Assembly (NCBI GenBank): GCA_003117195.1
Contig: BDSI01000095.1
Span: 404,362 to 468,361, forward strand
Length of the DNA: 64,000 nucleotides
Direction: 5' to 3'
Source of the DNA: Eudorina sp. 2006-703-Eu-15
Taxonomy: Eukaryota > Chlorophyta > Chlorophyceae > Chlamydomonadales > Volvocaceae
In this document: positions 1 to 12,300 of the stretch, piece after piece
Position numbering within the stretch: position 1 is the first letter of the stretch
Layout of the letters: every line of letters starts with the position of its first letter
Position numbers and translations under genes: made by a program
Notes under the pieces: generated by a model
Seen by the model: the letters and a program-made list of their open reading frames with translations, nothing else
What the model was told of the DNA's origin: nothing
Databases searched by the model: none

Positions 1-3000
1 CCCGCCAGCAACGCCCCCGCCGTGCCCGGCCGCCGGGCCCCCAGCACCGCTGTAACTGGTACGCCCCCGGTACGACGACGGCCTCCCACCGCCGCCGGCT
101 CCTGCTTCCCGAGACGCCATCGCTCCGCTGCTGCCGGTGCCGTGCTGCCCTGCATTCAGCATGTTGCCCTGGCTCTGCACCCGATGCTGCGGTCCCATGG
201 GTCGCTCGACCAATGGCGCGGCGACTGCCGTCGACGGTTCGCTCCGCACCGATGGCGCTGACCCCGACTCCCAAGCCCCTGGCCCTGCAGAGTCACCCAG
301 CGCGCCTGAGCCTTGTGAGTGTTGGACGGTGGGCAACGGCGCGTTGATGGGCGCGGGGTTCAGCGGCTGCACGGACGAGGACGAAGCCGAAGCGCCCTGA
401 GAAAGCTGCTGCTGCTGCTGGATCTGGGCTTCCGAGGCTTCCACTGCGGCCTGCGCTAGTGCATTGTGCGCCGCCGGCGAGGCTGCCAGTTGCGTCGAAG
501 AGCCCGCTCGCGAGGAGGGCAAGGCAGCCGGCTCTGCTGGTGAGGCAGCCGCAACGTACTGCACATCCCCCGGTGGGAGGTGCACGTGAGTAAGGCCCTG
601 CATGAACAGCTGCTGCTGCTGGTGTTGCTGCACCGCCGCCGCCGCAGCAGCAGCTTGCTGCACTGCCGCCGCCGCCGCCTGCTGGTGCTGCTGTTGCTGC
701 TGCACCGCCGCCTGCTGCACCGCCACCTGCAGAATTTGCTGCTGCAGCATTTGCGCCTGCTGGAGCAATTGCTGCTGTTGCTGCTGTTGTTGCTGCTGGT
801 GGTGCTGGGCAGGGGCCGGGGGCTGTTGATACATAAACCCGTACACGCCCAACCCGTGTGCCAGGTGCTGCCCGACGGGCATGCCCTGTTGCTGCAAGTG
901 CAGGGCCCCGTTCGGCTGCGCCATCAGCAGCTGCTGCAACAGTACCGCATCCATCCCGTTCGAGAAGCCATGCGCCTGACCCGCCGCCTGCGGGTGGTGC
1001 GCAGGCTGCACTGGCATCGGCGACGGTGTACCCGACCCAGATCCGGAACTATGCCCGGCGCCTTGCCCAGGCACGGTCCCGAATGCGGCTAGGGTGGGCA
1101 CCAGCTGCTGCGGCCACATCGCGGGATCCCCGGGCATCTCGCCGTTGCGCACCTTCCCGTTCTGCAGCGGGTGTCCGTGCACGCCGTAGTGAGGCATGTG
1201 GGGCAGGTGAGGCAGGTGAACTGCGCCAGCCGCACCCGCCGCGCTCATGGCGTGCTGTTGCGCTTCAGCCGCGTGCACGGAAGCGGGCGAGCCCTTGAGG
1301 TGGGGCTGCTGCGTCCACATCGCAGCGCCGTTGGGGTGCGGCCGCTGCTGCGACGGCAGCGGCTGCGTGGGCAGGGGTGCTAGCGGCGACAGCGGTTGCA
1401 GCGGGGCGACCTGAGGCGCGCTCACAGCGTCGCGTGTTCCATTGCAGGCGGCACCAAGGTCCCCGACTGGCCCCTTCACTGACACCTTGGCTGGTGCCGG
1501 TGCAGTAACTTCAGCTGCCGATGCCAAGGCGGCTGTCGCGTCTGCAGCCACAGCGCACTCCGATGCCGTGGCGGTCGGAAACTTGCGGGCAGAAGACACA
1601 CCTCCGACTGACTCCCCACCACCGCCATCCTCCTCCGCTGGTCGGCCCGCGGCCGCCGGCGCAGCAGCCTCGCCAACACTGCTCGCCACCTTGCCCGCAT
1701 CGGCACCACCCGCTGCTGCCGTCGGCCCTTCCCCTTTGCAACACCCGCTGGTGCAGATCGGCGCATCTACTCCCGTGCTGAATCGCGCCGCGCTGCCGCC
1801 AACACTCGCTCTGTCACCACCGCCGCCGGCGCTGCAAGGATGTCGTGTGCGTGAGGCGAGAACCGAGTCCCCTGCAAGCCCGCTAGTGGCGGCGGCTACC
1901 TCCGGCGAGCCCTCACATCCCAAGGTGCACTCTGGACCGTTCGGTATCAACTTCACCGTAGGCTTCGACTCCGTGACGCCGATCTGCTGCTCGTCCGCCG
2001 CGTCCGAGCTGGCATCCGCCGTATCCATGGTCGTACTCCTGCTGCTGGCTTCCTGAAGTGACGCGGCCGCGTCTCGGTCGCTGTGGCTGCTTGAGCCCGG
2101 CACGGAGCTGGGCGTGGACCCCGTCGTTCCATTGGTCTCGGTGTCCGTCGTCGCCTCCGAGTCGCGCCCTTGTTTCTGCTTGCGGGCGTTCTTGGGGCTG
2201 GCGCTGACAGGCTCCTGCCCCCGCTCCCGGTCGCGACCGGGGTCCCCGCCATCGCCCCCGCCCCTGCCGCCACCTCTCCCGCCACCCGCCCCGCCGCCGG
2301 CAGCTCCGCGCCCCTGCCCGCTGCCCGACTGCCCTCGCGCTGTGTCATCATCTTCGCTGTCGCTGCTGCCTTGGGGCTCCCCGCCGCCGCCAGCTGACCG
2401 AGTTGACTGCCTGCCGCCGCCGCTCCGACAGCTGTCCGTCGCACCACCTGCAAGTAAGCATAGCCACAGACAAGCACAGCCAAGCTGGAGTCAATGGTCG
2501 TGCAAAAGGCTTTCTGGGGATGCAGCGGCAAATGTGAGGCAACATCTCCACCCACCCCTTGCCCCCGACTTGGGATGACTTGGCCGTCCCCGCTGCATTT
2601 CACCTACCCGAGTTCGCAAGGGAGATGGCTGGCGACGAGAAACCAGCCTCCGCCTCCGAGGCGACACCCGGCGTTGCGGCAACCCCGAAGCACTCGCCCG
2701 CGCCCGACACGCTTGGATCAACCCCTGGTGCCGACGAGCTCACGGCTTGCTCCTGCTGCGCGGGCTGCTGCAGCTGCCCCTCCGCAGGCTGCTTTGCATC
2801 TCCCCCTGCTTGGTGCTTTCCAGGGGGCCCTTGCGGCACAGGCTGCGACGACGCGCTCGCCATAGCTACGAGGCCCTCCGTGCCTGCGCTAGAACTGCTA
2901 ACGGTGACTTCTGCACAGGTGTCGCCAATCGGGCCTCCGTTGTCATCAACCGGCGCCTTCGGTATTACTAGCAACCTCAGTATGATGCGCTGCAACCAGG

Positions 3001-4046
3001 GAAGCTCTGCCGCGGTGTTGAACGTGAGGGACAACGACGACGCTTCCCACTCCGGCCCTGCTCGATGGAACAAGGACAAGCCAAGGCATCTCTTCAACAA
3101 ATGCCACCTGTCATTGGTTCTTACCTCTCGGCGGCCCGAAAGCACCTTAAACAGGCAAAGGTTAATGCCACACGCCAAAGAGCAGTCTAGACACCCGATA
3201 CAAGGGTAGCTCAAACCTTACCTGTATCAATAGTATACTCCGCGTCGCTGCGCGCAAGCAGGTGGCGGTTCGGGCTGTCCTTGCCCTCACCCTCCGTGAA
3301 CAGCCTTTGCTGCGTCCGTATGTAATCAAGCCTCTGCTGGTGCTGGTTCACGGCAGCTGCCGTTTTGCTGCCAGACCACTCGTGGTGGCCGGGCAAGGGA
3401 ACGTTTCCGCCCGGCCTAGTTGTTAGGATCGCGCGAATGGAGAACACGGACGTGCTGCAATAGCGCGAATCCAAAGGAATTACCAGATGCTGCAACTGCC
3501 CCTGCTTCCTGTCCACACACGTTGGCTGCCAGTAGTCGTAGATGAGGGACACACGCGAAACCGGCGCAAGCTCTCCCGGCGAGTCCACTAAGACGCGAGG
3601 TTTCACAAGACACCCTAGCGCACGCGAGTCCTGGAAGATAATGGCCTGGAAATGAAAGAAGAAAAAGAATTACGCGCAGCGCAACAAGCCAACGGCCTCA
3701 CAAGGGAATCTATGAGGAACTCCATACCTGAGTATCTTGCAGATGCGCAAACACGGGGTCCTCTCCACCACAGGGAACAACCACAGGTGAACAAGGGCCA
3801 AACACCAGCCGCTGCTGCTCTGGTGGAACTGCGGATGACGCTCGAAGCGTCTCCTGCTCCCCCGGGGTACAGACAACCTGAGGACATAAGAAGTAGGATT
3901 AAAGCCGTCACCTTGATGCAGCTTTGGACGCAAGGAGACGGCTACAGTACCTCTGTTATTCGGCTATGTGCGCGTTTGGAAAAGGAAGCCATGACTGGTG
4001 CATTTTCGTTTATAAACTGTATACAAATGTTTGCAGATATTGACAT
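1..4046 (-). CDS. Gln-rich low-complexity protein, 3' end outside window
   Basis: I do not recognise the family. Exons on the minus strand: 4046-3951 (start ATG at 4046; an upstream in-frame Met at about 4136 is possible), 3877-3728, 3645-3222, a 21-nt microexon 3145-3125, 3057-2608, then 2447 to the window edge, still open. All junctions are GT-AG and keep phase. The N-terminal ~250 residues are ordinary, conserved-looking sequence (ICIQFINENAPVMASFSK, VPPEQQRLVFG, RVSLIYDYWQPTC, SSLSLTFNTAAELPWLQ). VPPEQQRLVFG resembles the IPPEQQRLIF stretch of ubiquitin-like folds, but that is weak. From about 2900 downward the protein becomes disordered and Ser/Gly/Ala-rich, with an acidic SSDSEDDD run and a Lys-rich patch. 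Gln/His/Ala runs occupy about 830-390. Such tails are common in algal transcription-related or RNA-binding proteins, so a regulatory role is only an inference. The microexon could be skipped in frame. Confidence 0.6.
390..830 (-). repeat. polyglutamine/polyalanine-encoding CAG/CTG repeat region
   Basis: Imperfect CTG/CAG triplet runs on the plus strand read on the minus strand as Gln runs of up to about ten residues, broken by His, Ala, Met and Leu. It lies inside the Gln-rich gene. Other frames of the same DNA give Cys-, Leu- or Ala-only ORFs, which are shadows. CAG/CTG repeats are prone to length variation. Confidence 0.85.
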
Positions 4047-7000
4047 TGCGCTGTCTTCGACGAGGCAGCGAGGTATGCAGCAGGAGTGCACTGTCCGGCA
4101 GTCGATTGGCGTCCTCTTTCCCGGAGATCGCGTCACTCATTTCCATGTCCTACGTGACAGAATTTCGAACATGTTTCAATACCTTGCCATGCACCATTAC
4201 AATGTATTAGCATTTCGGGGTTGAAGTCGGTGGTGTGGAGGTGCCGAGGGAGTTGAAACGCTGATTCTGCGACAACATCAGAGTTAGGACATGATTATGG
4301 GCATGTCTGTACCATACCAGTCGCGTAGGGATGGAAGTTTCCAAGTGCCGGTGTGGCTGGCTGACGTAGGTAGCGAAGGGGTTCACGGGCAAACGGCCCG
4401 CGACTCTGAAGAAACATTGCTCGCTCGACCGGAATGCATTTTTACGTCGGCACTATCTTTTAGAGGCCTCTCAGCCCTTGTCAATGCACCCGACCTGAGG
4501 TCCAAGCTCCTCCGCAGGCACAGAGGGCACGCGCAGGCAGGTTACGACATTCCCTGCATCCCCCCACACGCCCCTCCGCTGACGCCATATCCCCACGGCA
4601 ACCTTTGCTTCCTGGTGCCTGGCAAGCTAAGCCCTGCGCTCGATCCTCCACTCTCTTAGCAGCTCGGCTGGAGCTTCCGTGCCTGTTGCGCGGGGCCCTC
4701 CGTGACCACCGTCCGCTGCTTGGCCGTGGGGCACGCCACATCACTGCGCGAAGCCTTCCGGCGCACGGAGGCGCTGGAGAACCCGCTGCACCGTGCGGCC
4801 ATGGCGTGGCGGCACCAGTCGTCACCAGTAGCTAGGGGTCGCGGGATTCAGCGTGCAGCACGATGGCTGCCGCTCCCAGGGCCACGGCAATGTACGGTGG
4901 CACCAGCACTGCGGGTCCCTGGACAGGGGGAACTCGGGCGGGACCGCGCCAGATGTGACACCGTCAGCACCGGAAGCGACATGTACGGCGGCTTTCGTTC
5001 CTTTTCCAAAAGCTTGGATGCAGCGCATGCGATGACTGCGCATGGGCCGGGCGCAGAACGACCGGGCATCCGGACACGCCACGGCGCAGGTCGCCGACCC
5101 GAGCGGCGGCTCCATAGCTGTAGCACCGCAGGTCGCCAACGTCCGCGGCGAGTAACTACCCACTGTTGCCGATGCGGCTGTTACTGCACGCCCGTGGTCA
5201 GGCATCCAGCGCCGCCGTCACGCTTCCACGCTTAGAGCAGGGGTCTGGGACCGACCCGCGGGTCAGCAATGCCTCTCAGTGCTCCCAATCGCTGGGTGGT
5301 TGGTGTGGCACATCAGGGGGCGGCAAGGGGCCTGTGACCCGTTTGGGTCCTCTGCTGTCTGATGATGATGATGATGCCTTCCGGGGTCTGGAGACGCGGT
5401 GGCTCAATAGCTTTCAACCTCCGTACTGCTCGCCAGTCGCTACCCACAGGCTGAACGGATACGGTACGGTATCAGGAAGGAAGGAAGGAAGGAAGGGAGC
5501 ACGGGCGCTGTCCGTGCAGCGCCATGACGTGCGCACCGTATCAAGGACTGTGTTCTGGGTTCCCTACACCCTTGACAGCGTGCTGGGACAACTTGTGCAG
5601 TAACTCCCCGGGGCCCGGGCTTTATGGGCAACCAGTCGGACCGCACCGAGTGGTCAACCGGCCGACAGCGTACAGACTAGAAGCAGCAGCAGCAGCCACG
5701 TGTGCTCCACCAGTCGGCTTTTGGACGTGCGGGGGCCGTACAGTGCTCTTGCAATGTGCCGCGCCGTACAAAGACACAGAATCCAGGGTCGGGCCGGTTT
5801 CATCGGGCGGCCCCTCTGCCCTACCCCCCGCGACATGGTCACAAGCCACCCCGACGGCATATGCCAGGGAGCATCCGGCCGCGTCGCTAGGCAACATGGG
5901 CAGCTGACCCTGCGGGCTGCCGGCCTGCGGGGCCCCACTCCAGGGGAGGCCATGAAGCCCCATCACCGTACATGGTACATCCCAAAGCCATCCTGCCGGG
6001 ACTGTGTCGGCACCTCCCGCGCCCCCTCCTGGCCCACCCCGGCCCCTGCGCGCCCCCGCCGACTGGTTCCCCAGAAGCCGCAGCCAAAGCGGCGAGCCAT
6101 AGCCGCAGGACCGACCGACCGACCGACCGACCCCGCTCCTTCCGAGATCCAGGATTCCAGGTACCGGACACGAGCGCCGCAACCCGGTGGCAGTCCGCCC
6201 CCGCCAGGCCGGCAAGGACAGCACCGTGGCCGTGGCCGTGGCATGGTCCCCCGGGGTAACCGCCCTTCGCTGCAGGAATGATGCGTCACTGCGTATCGTT
6301 GCGTGTTCTCAAAGTCCGGCCGCAGGCGAGCAGCGCCTTCTGCCACAGACACCGACACCACCTCAGCCGCGGGGGCGGGAGGTGCACACCGCCACACAGA
6401 CCCTGGCACCCATCCATGAATGAACGTTACAGCGGACCCCAACAAGGGACCTCATGTCACGTACATGTCACACCCACCGGCACGGGGTGGAGACACACCC
6501 GCGCACACAGTGCCGGAAGGACGTGCCGGCCGCCGATTCACAGGGCCCAGGGAACAGCACCTGCTGCAGCCTCTGGCCACAGGGACAGCGAATAATGCGG
6601 ATATGCGGTTCTTCGCCCCGAGGTCCACGCAGGGTCGGCTCGCCCCCGTCCTGACCTGCCCTCTGTCCTGTCCGTCAACAACCAAGTCACGGCCACAGCT
6701 CCGCCGGGCGTTGCCCGCGGACAGCCCCTCCCCCCCCCGCCCCACCACGCCACGCCTGGATGCAAGCCGAAGCACACCAGCAAGCGCTCGGGGGAAGCCC
6801 CTCGAGAGACACGCGGTGTGGGGGGTGAGAGGGACGCGAAAGAAACAAGAATAAGGAATCGGTTTGCGGTAATCCTCGAATTGTGTGGGGGGAGGGGAGG
6901 GGAGGGGAGAGCCGGAGGGAGGAGGCGGATGCCCTGCGCATCCCCCCCATGACGTCATGTCGTACTGGTAGGGCCCTCCATCACCCGCGGGTCCTGCCCT

Positions 7001-9354
7001 CCCTGCCCTCCCTGCCCTCCCCTCCCCTTGCCTGGATACGGTATCTCTTCCATGCAACTTTCCATGCGGCATGCAATGCAGCCCCACTCCGCGGCATCAG
7101 CCGGGGCGCGCGGGAGCTCGGGCTCGACGACGCCAGCGCAAGGCCGCCGCCCGCGATCTTCAATCTCCTGTCGATCTTCACACAGCCCACTCTTCTCTAA
7201 ACACAGCACACACACACACACTCACGCTCGTATCTAAACACACACATACACACACGCATACATAGACACACGCGCCGACACACACCGTGCACGTGCGGCA
7301 CAGGCACTCTCGGGGTGTCTCTCTTCCTGCTGCGTCGGAGGAAGGAGCTGCGCGGCGGACCCCTCCCACGTCCCCACGTCCCCACAGACCCTCGTCCGCA
7401 CCGCTCCTGCTTCCCCGTCGGCACCGGGTTCCCTTCTCAACTCTCTAGCTGCTGCTGCTGCTGCTGCTGCTGCTGCATGATGAATGCCATGAAAGCTGTC
7501 GCACCCGCCACGTCGCGTCAACAGGTCCCTCCCTCCCCCTCCAACCTCCCTCCGGCACCCATCAACCGGCAAAGCGCGGGCACGAGGGCTCATAGCGGCC
7601 CAGCGCGCGCACAGTAACCACTAAGCAAGCGCAGCAGCGAATTTCGGTTGACGGGACACACCCAACACGCGCACACGTGTCATATTCTCGAACGTCGTAG
7701 ATGACCAGACGGTCACACACACGAGTTTCCTCGCTAAACACACACACATACACATACACACACACGGGCATGTAACTGGTTTGGGTCGGGCGGGTCTCTT
7801 CGCAGAAATAACACAGGGCACATCCACAAACACACACACACACGCACATCCCTCGCCTCAACAGTACACCAAACCCATCCATTCATCCATCCCTACGAAT
7901 TTCCCAATCCTGACAGATGGAAAAGGAGCAAACAGTGCCGGTCTCAACAGCGCAGACCCGAACGGCTCCTCGCCTGGTCATGGAGGTGGTGGTGGTACAC
8001 GAAGCGCAGCGCTGCGGCCAGTGCTGTGTTTTGGCCGGGGTACATCCCAACCCACGCGTAACGGCTGGACCTTACGCGGAGGATTGGGGAGCTCATGTAC
8101 GACTGTACGGCGATGCGACGCAGCCCGCTCCACCTCCCCCCCTCCGGTGCATCGAACGGTGTCACCGCAGCTCAGCGGGGAGGAGGGCAGCGGGGCTCGA
8201 CGACACTCGCGACGTCGTCAGGGAGACCCGCAGTGTGTACAATGTCGACAGACAGATAAGATAGACAGGATAGGCAAGATACACAGACAACAGACAAGGC
8301 AGACGCCAAGCCGTACACGAGGATATACATCGGACCGTTTCGCACTGAGGCTTCCGAACGAGATCAATGCCCCCCTGCCTCGTAGCTGACCAACACTCCC
8401 GTGGCCCCACACGTCATTGATACACGGCCGGCCATGCGTCCAGAAGCGCAACCACACCCAACAACCACACTCAACACTGACTCACGCAACTACAAATACA
8501 GAGTACGAGTACATACACGCACTGACACTCTCCTCTCGGGCAGGGTTGTGTCGCCCCTCCACACCAGCCGCTCCAGCAGCACCACGCGCACAGGCGGTCT
8601 CTCTCTCCCCCTCTCTCTCACTCTCTCTCCCCCCGTTCTCTCTCACTCTCTCTCCCCCCGCTCTCTGTCTCTCTCTCTCATCTTTCAGCGCTCTCTGTCA
8701 CACGGTTCAGCTCTCTCTGTCCCCCTCTCCCTCCCAGGATGACCGGCGCTGGGGCGCTGGCGCGATGCCTCTCGGCTCTCAAGGTGCAGCCGAGGAGGAC
8801 AGCGACGCGGCGGCATACGCTGGGGACGCACTCCCAGCCCCGATAGCGGGGAAGCAAACATGGCGGAACAGCAAAACTGACGAGTCAACTGAAGAGCGCC
8901 GTGACACTCCTCCCCCCTCCGGCCGGACACTCCTCCCCCCTCGCAAAAGTGCCTCCTAGCGCCTCCTTCCCTCTCGATCGACCTTTGCTTTCGCGCCCTC
9001 TCGGAAGCCCTCACTGCCGGAACTCGGAAAACAACCTGCACGCCGCGAACAACCCCCATCGCCGCGGCCGCCCTCCCCACCGCCCTCTCCCGTGTAACCC
9101 CACACCGCTCACCCCACACCGCTCGCGACGAGCCCCACCCAGACCGTACGGCACTCAGGTGCACTCCGCCCCGCCTGCTGTCGCGCCTCCTCGACCCAAC
9201 CGACCGACCCGTGTTTCCTCACCCCCCTGTGCCCCAAACTCGCCCCCTTATACATCTTCCCCACCTTCTGTCAGGCCCGCTCCTCGCCTCGCTTCTCCTC
9301 GCCTTTCCTCGCCTCTCTCCTCTCTCCCTCACTCCCTGCCCCGGGAGGCGGTCC
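4047..9354. other. 5.3-kb interval without a supported gene
   Basis: This lies between the start of the Gln-rich gene and the 3' end of the BTB-BACK gene, both on the minus strand. Its last part probably holds the 3' UTR of the BTB gene. It contains GGAA repeats (about 5474-5497), a GAT run (5363-5377), a GACC run (6111-6131), CA-rich tracts (7204-7300, 7738-7768, 7828-7845) and a TC-rich tract (8588-8725). Several ORFs of 100-200 codons exist on both strands but overlap each other, and none has recognisable domains or convincing splice structure. A stretch at 4690-4830 (plus) looks mildly coding but I could not extend it. Confidence 0.6.
8588..8725. repeat. CT-rich low-complexity tract
   Basis: About 140 bp of CTCTCT runs broken by CCCC and GTTC. 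It is pure simple sequence, intergenic, about 0.6 kb downstream of the BTB-BACK stop codon. Confidence 0.85.
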
Positions 9355-12300
9355 TCAGGTCTGCAGCGTCAGCGAGCAGTGTAGCCGCAGCACCCCCCCG
9401 GCGGTCAGGGCGCTCCCGCTCTCCCACCAAGTCGGCTCCAAGCCGCTCAGCCCCCGCCAAAACTCCCACCGACCCGCACCGGCGCCACTGCCACGGCCCC
9501 CCCTGCCCTGCGTCACCCCGCCGTCGAACGTCCCGCAGCTGCTGCCACTGCCACTGCTGACGCTACCGCTACCGCTGGAAATCCCACTGCCACTGCTACT
9601 GGCATTGCCACCGCGTCCCGGCTGCAGCATGCAAGGCGCCTGAACCGCTTGCCAAGCGGTCCGACCGGCCGCATCCATGACCCCCAACGTGCAGTTCGCG
9701 ATCTCCAAAGGGGACCAGCCCTCGAACCCCCGGGTGCCCGCCGCGCCGCCGGCGGACGCATCCCCGTCGACGGCAGGGCAGCTACTGCCTGCCGTACCGC
9801 TTGCCGTACTCGGTTCTTGCTGCAGCAGCAGCAGCAGCTGCTGCCGTTGGATGTCGAGGAGGGAGGGCACGGCCGTGGCCGAGTCGGCTCCAGGGGCGGT
9901 GCACACCACACCGAGCTGTAGCTGCAGCCGCCCCGCTGCCGGGCTGAGGCCGGCGGCTGTAGCCGTCACGGCGGCGGTGGCGGCAGCATAGGTTGGGGCC
10001 GCCGCCGCCGCACCTGGCGCCGCGACGGCGCTGGCGGGCACGAAGCGCGTGGCGACGTGCCAGTTGTAGCCGCCCAGGAAGACGGGCGGGCTGAGCTGCA
10101 GGCCGGCCGCCGCCTCACCGCCCACCATAGGGCCCCCGACGCCTGTGGACATGGGAGCGGGGGGGAAAGAGCGGCGCGACCGAGTGAACTCATGATATGG
10201 GCAAGCAAGGAAAAACTCGCGGAGGAACCCTTATTGCCTCCTCCTGCCCTCCTTCCCTTCCACCTGCCCTCCTCCCTCCCTCCTCCTTCCACCTGGTGGA
10301 TCCACCCACCCGTCAGATGCAGCCGCACGTCGCGGATGTCCCGGCTCCACTCAATACGACGGAAGGAGCTGTACGACAGACGACGCGGCAGGCGCAGCAG
10401 CGCCGCCCCCGGCTCCGCCACCGCCGCCGCCGCTGCGGCCAAATCCGCTACGGGCTGCGCTGACTGCAGTACGACAACGGCCGCGGCAGTGAGGCCCGTC
10501 GCTGCCTCAGCCGCCGCTGCCGCCGCCGCGGCCTGGGAACCGCTGCTGCCGCCGCAGGCGGCCTCCATCGCCTCGCCCTTCGCCAGTAACCCAGTGCCAA
10601 CCCGCGCAGCCGCCCCCTCCATCTCCATCTCCATCAGCCGTTGCTTCTCCGAGGCTGCGTCGCTGCTGGATCGGCTTAGTGACGACTCGGCCCCACCGCC
10701 GCCGCAGCAGCCCGCTGCCGCCATCGCCACCGTGGCCGCCGCGGGCCCCCTGCAGGCCGCCGTCCCTTTTCCCTCGCCACCCTTGCCCGAGGTCGTTGCC
10801 TTGTCCGCGGCACCGCCCGGCTCTGCCCGGCTGTACTCCTCCGCCAGCGAGCCGCTACGCGATAGAGCCGTGGTTCCAGAGCCGGAGCCAGCAGCAGCGG
10901 CTGCAGCAGCGGCGGGCAGGACACCCTTGGTGGGCTCGGGGGGCTGGGCGGGTGGGGTCGGGGAGCTCTCGATGGAGCTTTGGCGGGGAGGCGGCGCTGA
11001 GGGCCGGGTGGCGGGCGGGCAGCAGGTGGTGGCGGGCGGGGAACCGCCGTACAGAGCGCTCGCCTTCGCCAGCAGGTGGTGGTGCAGTCTGGGTGGGCGG
11101 GCGGTAAGGGGGTTGGGTTGGTTGGCAGGGTGTTAGGGTGGCAGGGCGGCAGGGCTACGAACATTATCTCCATTGACAAAGACGGCGGGTGCAGGCGGGG
11201 CGGGCAATGCGGTTGGCGACTGGGTGCGCTGGCTGCTGCCCGAGCGAAGAATGCAGCGAATCCCGTGGGTGGGTGGGTGGGTGGATTACGGGTTTCGGCG
11301 CCGACAAAAGCCAGGACGTGGGGTGCGGCATTGCACGATGCGCACTGACAGTGCGGACCCACGCCTGATCAGGCAACGCCGGAGACTGCTGCGCGTTGGC
11401 AGCAAGCGCCATCAGGGCGCGCGGAGGCGCCCGGACCCCACCCGCTGCTGCCGACCAGCTGCGGAGCATCCCCATTTCCTGTACCCCATCCCCCGCTCCC
11501 TGCGGGAGCACATGGCCAGGCGGGGGGCCTTCAGCCAGCCGCGCACCCCGGCGCAGCAGCCAGGCTACACCGTGTCGCGCCAAGGGGGAGAGGGAGCCCG
11601 GGCTGCCCTGTACGGAGGTTATGACCGCCCCGCCCCTTGCTCACCCCCCATCCACCCCACCAAGGGGGGAAAAACCCTCGACCCACCGGAGGCCCCGCAG
11701 GACGGGCAGCGACGGCGCCACTGCCGTACGGTAGTGCGGCGTCAGGTCGCCGTACCGCACCAGCTGCACCAGGGCCTCGACCTCTGGGGGCCCCGTATGT
11801 GCCACCGGGGGGGGACCCTCGCCCCCGCCCCCGCTCCCGGCACCTCCGCCGCCGGTGTTGTCGGCGATCCCCAGGTGGCCGTCATGATGGTGGGTGCAGC
11901 AGCAGCTCGGCGGGTCCTGCTGCTGCGGGTGCTGCGGGTGCTGCCCAGGTGCACTGCCGCAGCTACTGCCGCAGCTGAGGCCGCAGCTGCCGCTGCTCCC
12001 GAGGCCGCACCCGCGGTCCGCCTCCGCCTCCAGGTGGTCGTAGTTGTGGTGCAGCCAGGCGGACAGCAGCGCCAGCACCACATTCTCGGAGGTCACCTGG
12101 GAGGGAGGGAGGGGGAGGGAGGGCGGGGGAGGGACAGGGGACATGGGGACAGGGGTTTCTGGGGGGACTGGGGAAGGCGGATGAGGCACCCCGTCGGGTC
12201 GGGCGGATTACGTTCCTAAACACACACCCCGTCTGATGCTCTGTTTGTTATCGCAGCGCGTCTCCTCAACACGCCTGTGCTTACTTTCCGCCTTCCCTGT

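Noticed and set aside
597..829. Plus-strand ORF made almost only of Cys (or Leu/Arg in the next frame)
   Set aside because: It is the antisense of the CAG/CTG repeats of the Gln-rich gene; no splice or domain support.
4702..5235. Plus-strand 177-codon ORF
   Set aside because: Only the first ~45 codons look coding; no start context, exon partner or known domain was found.
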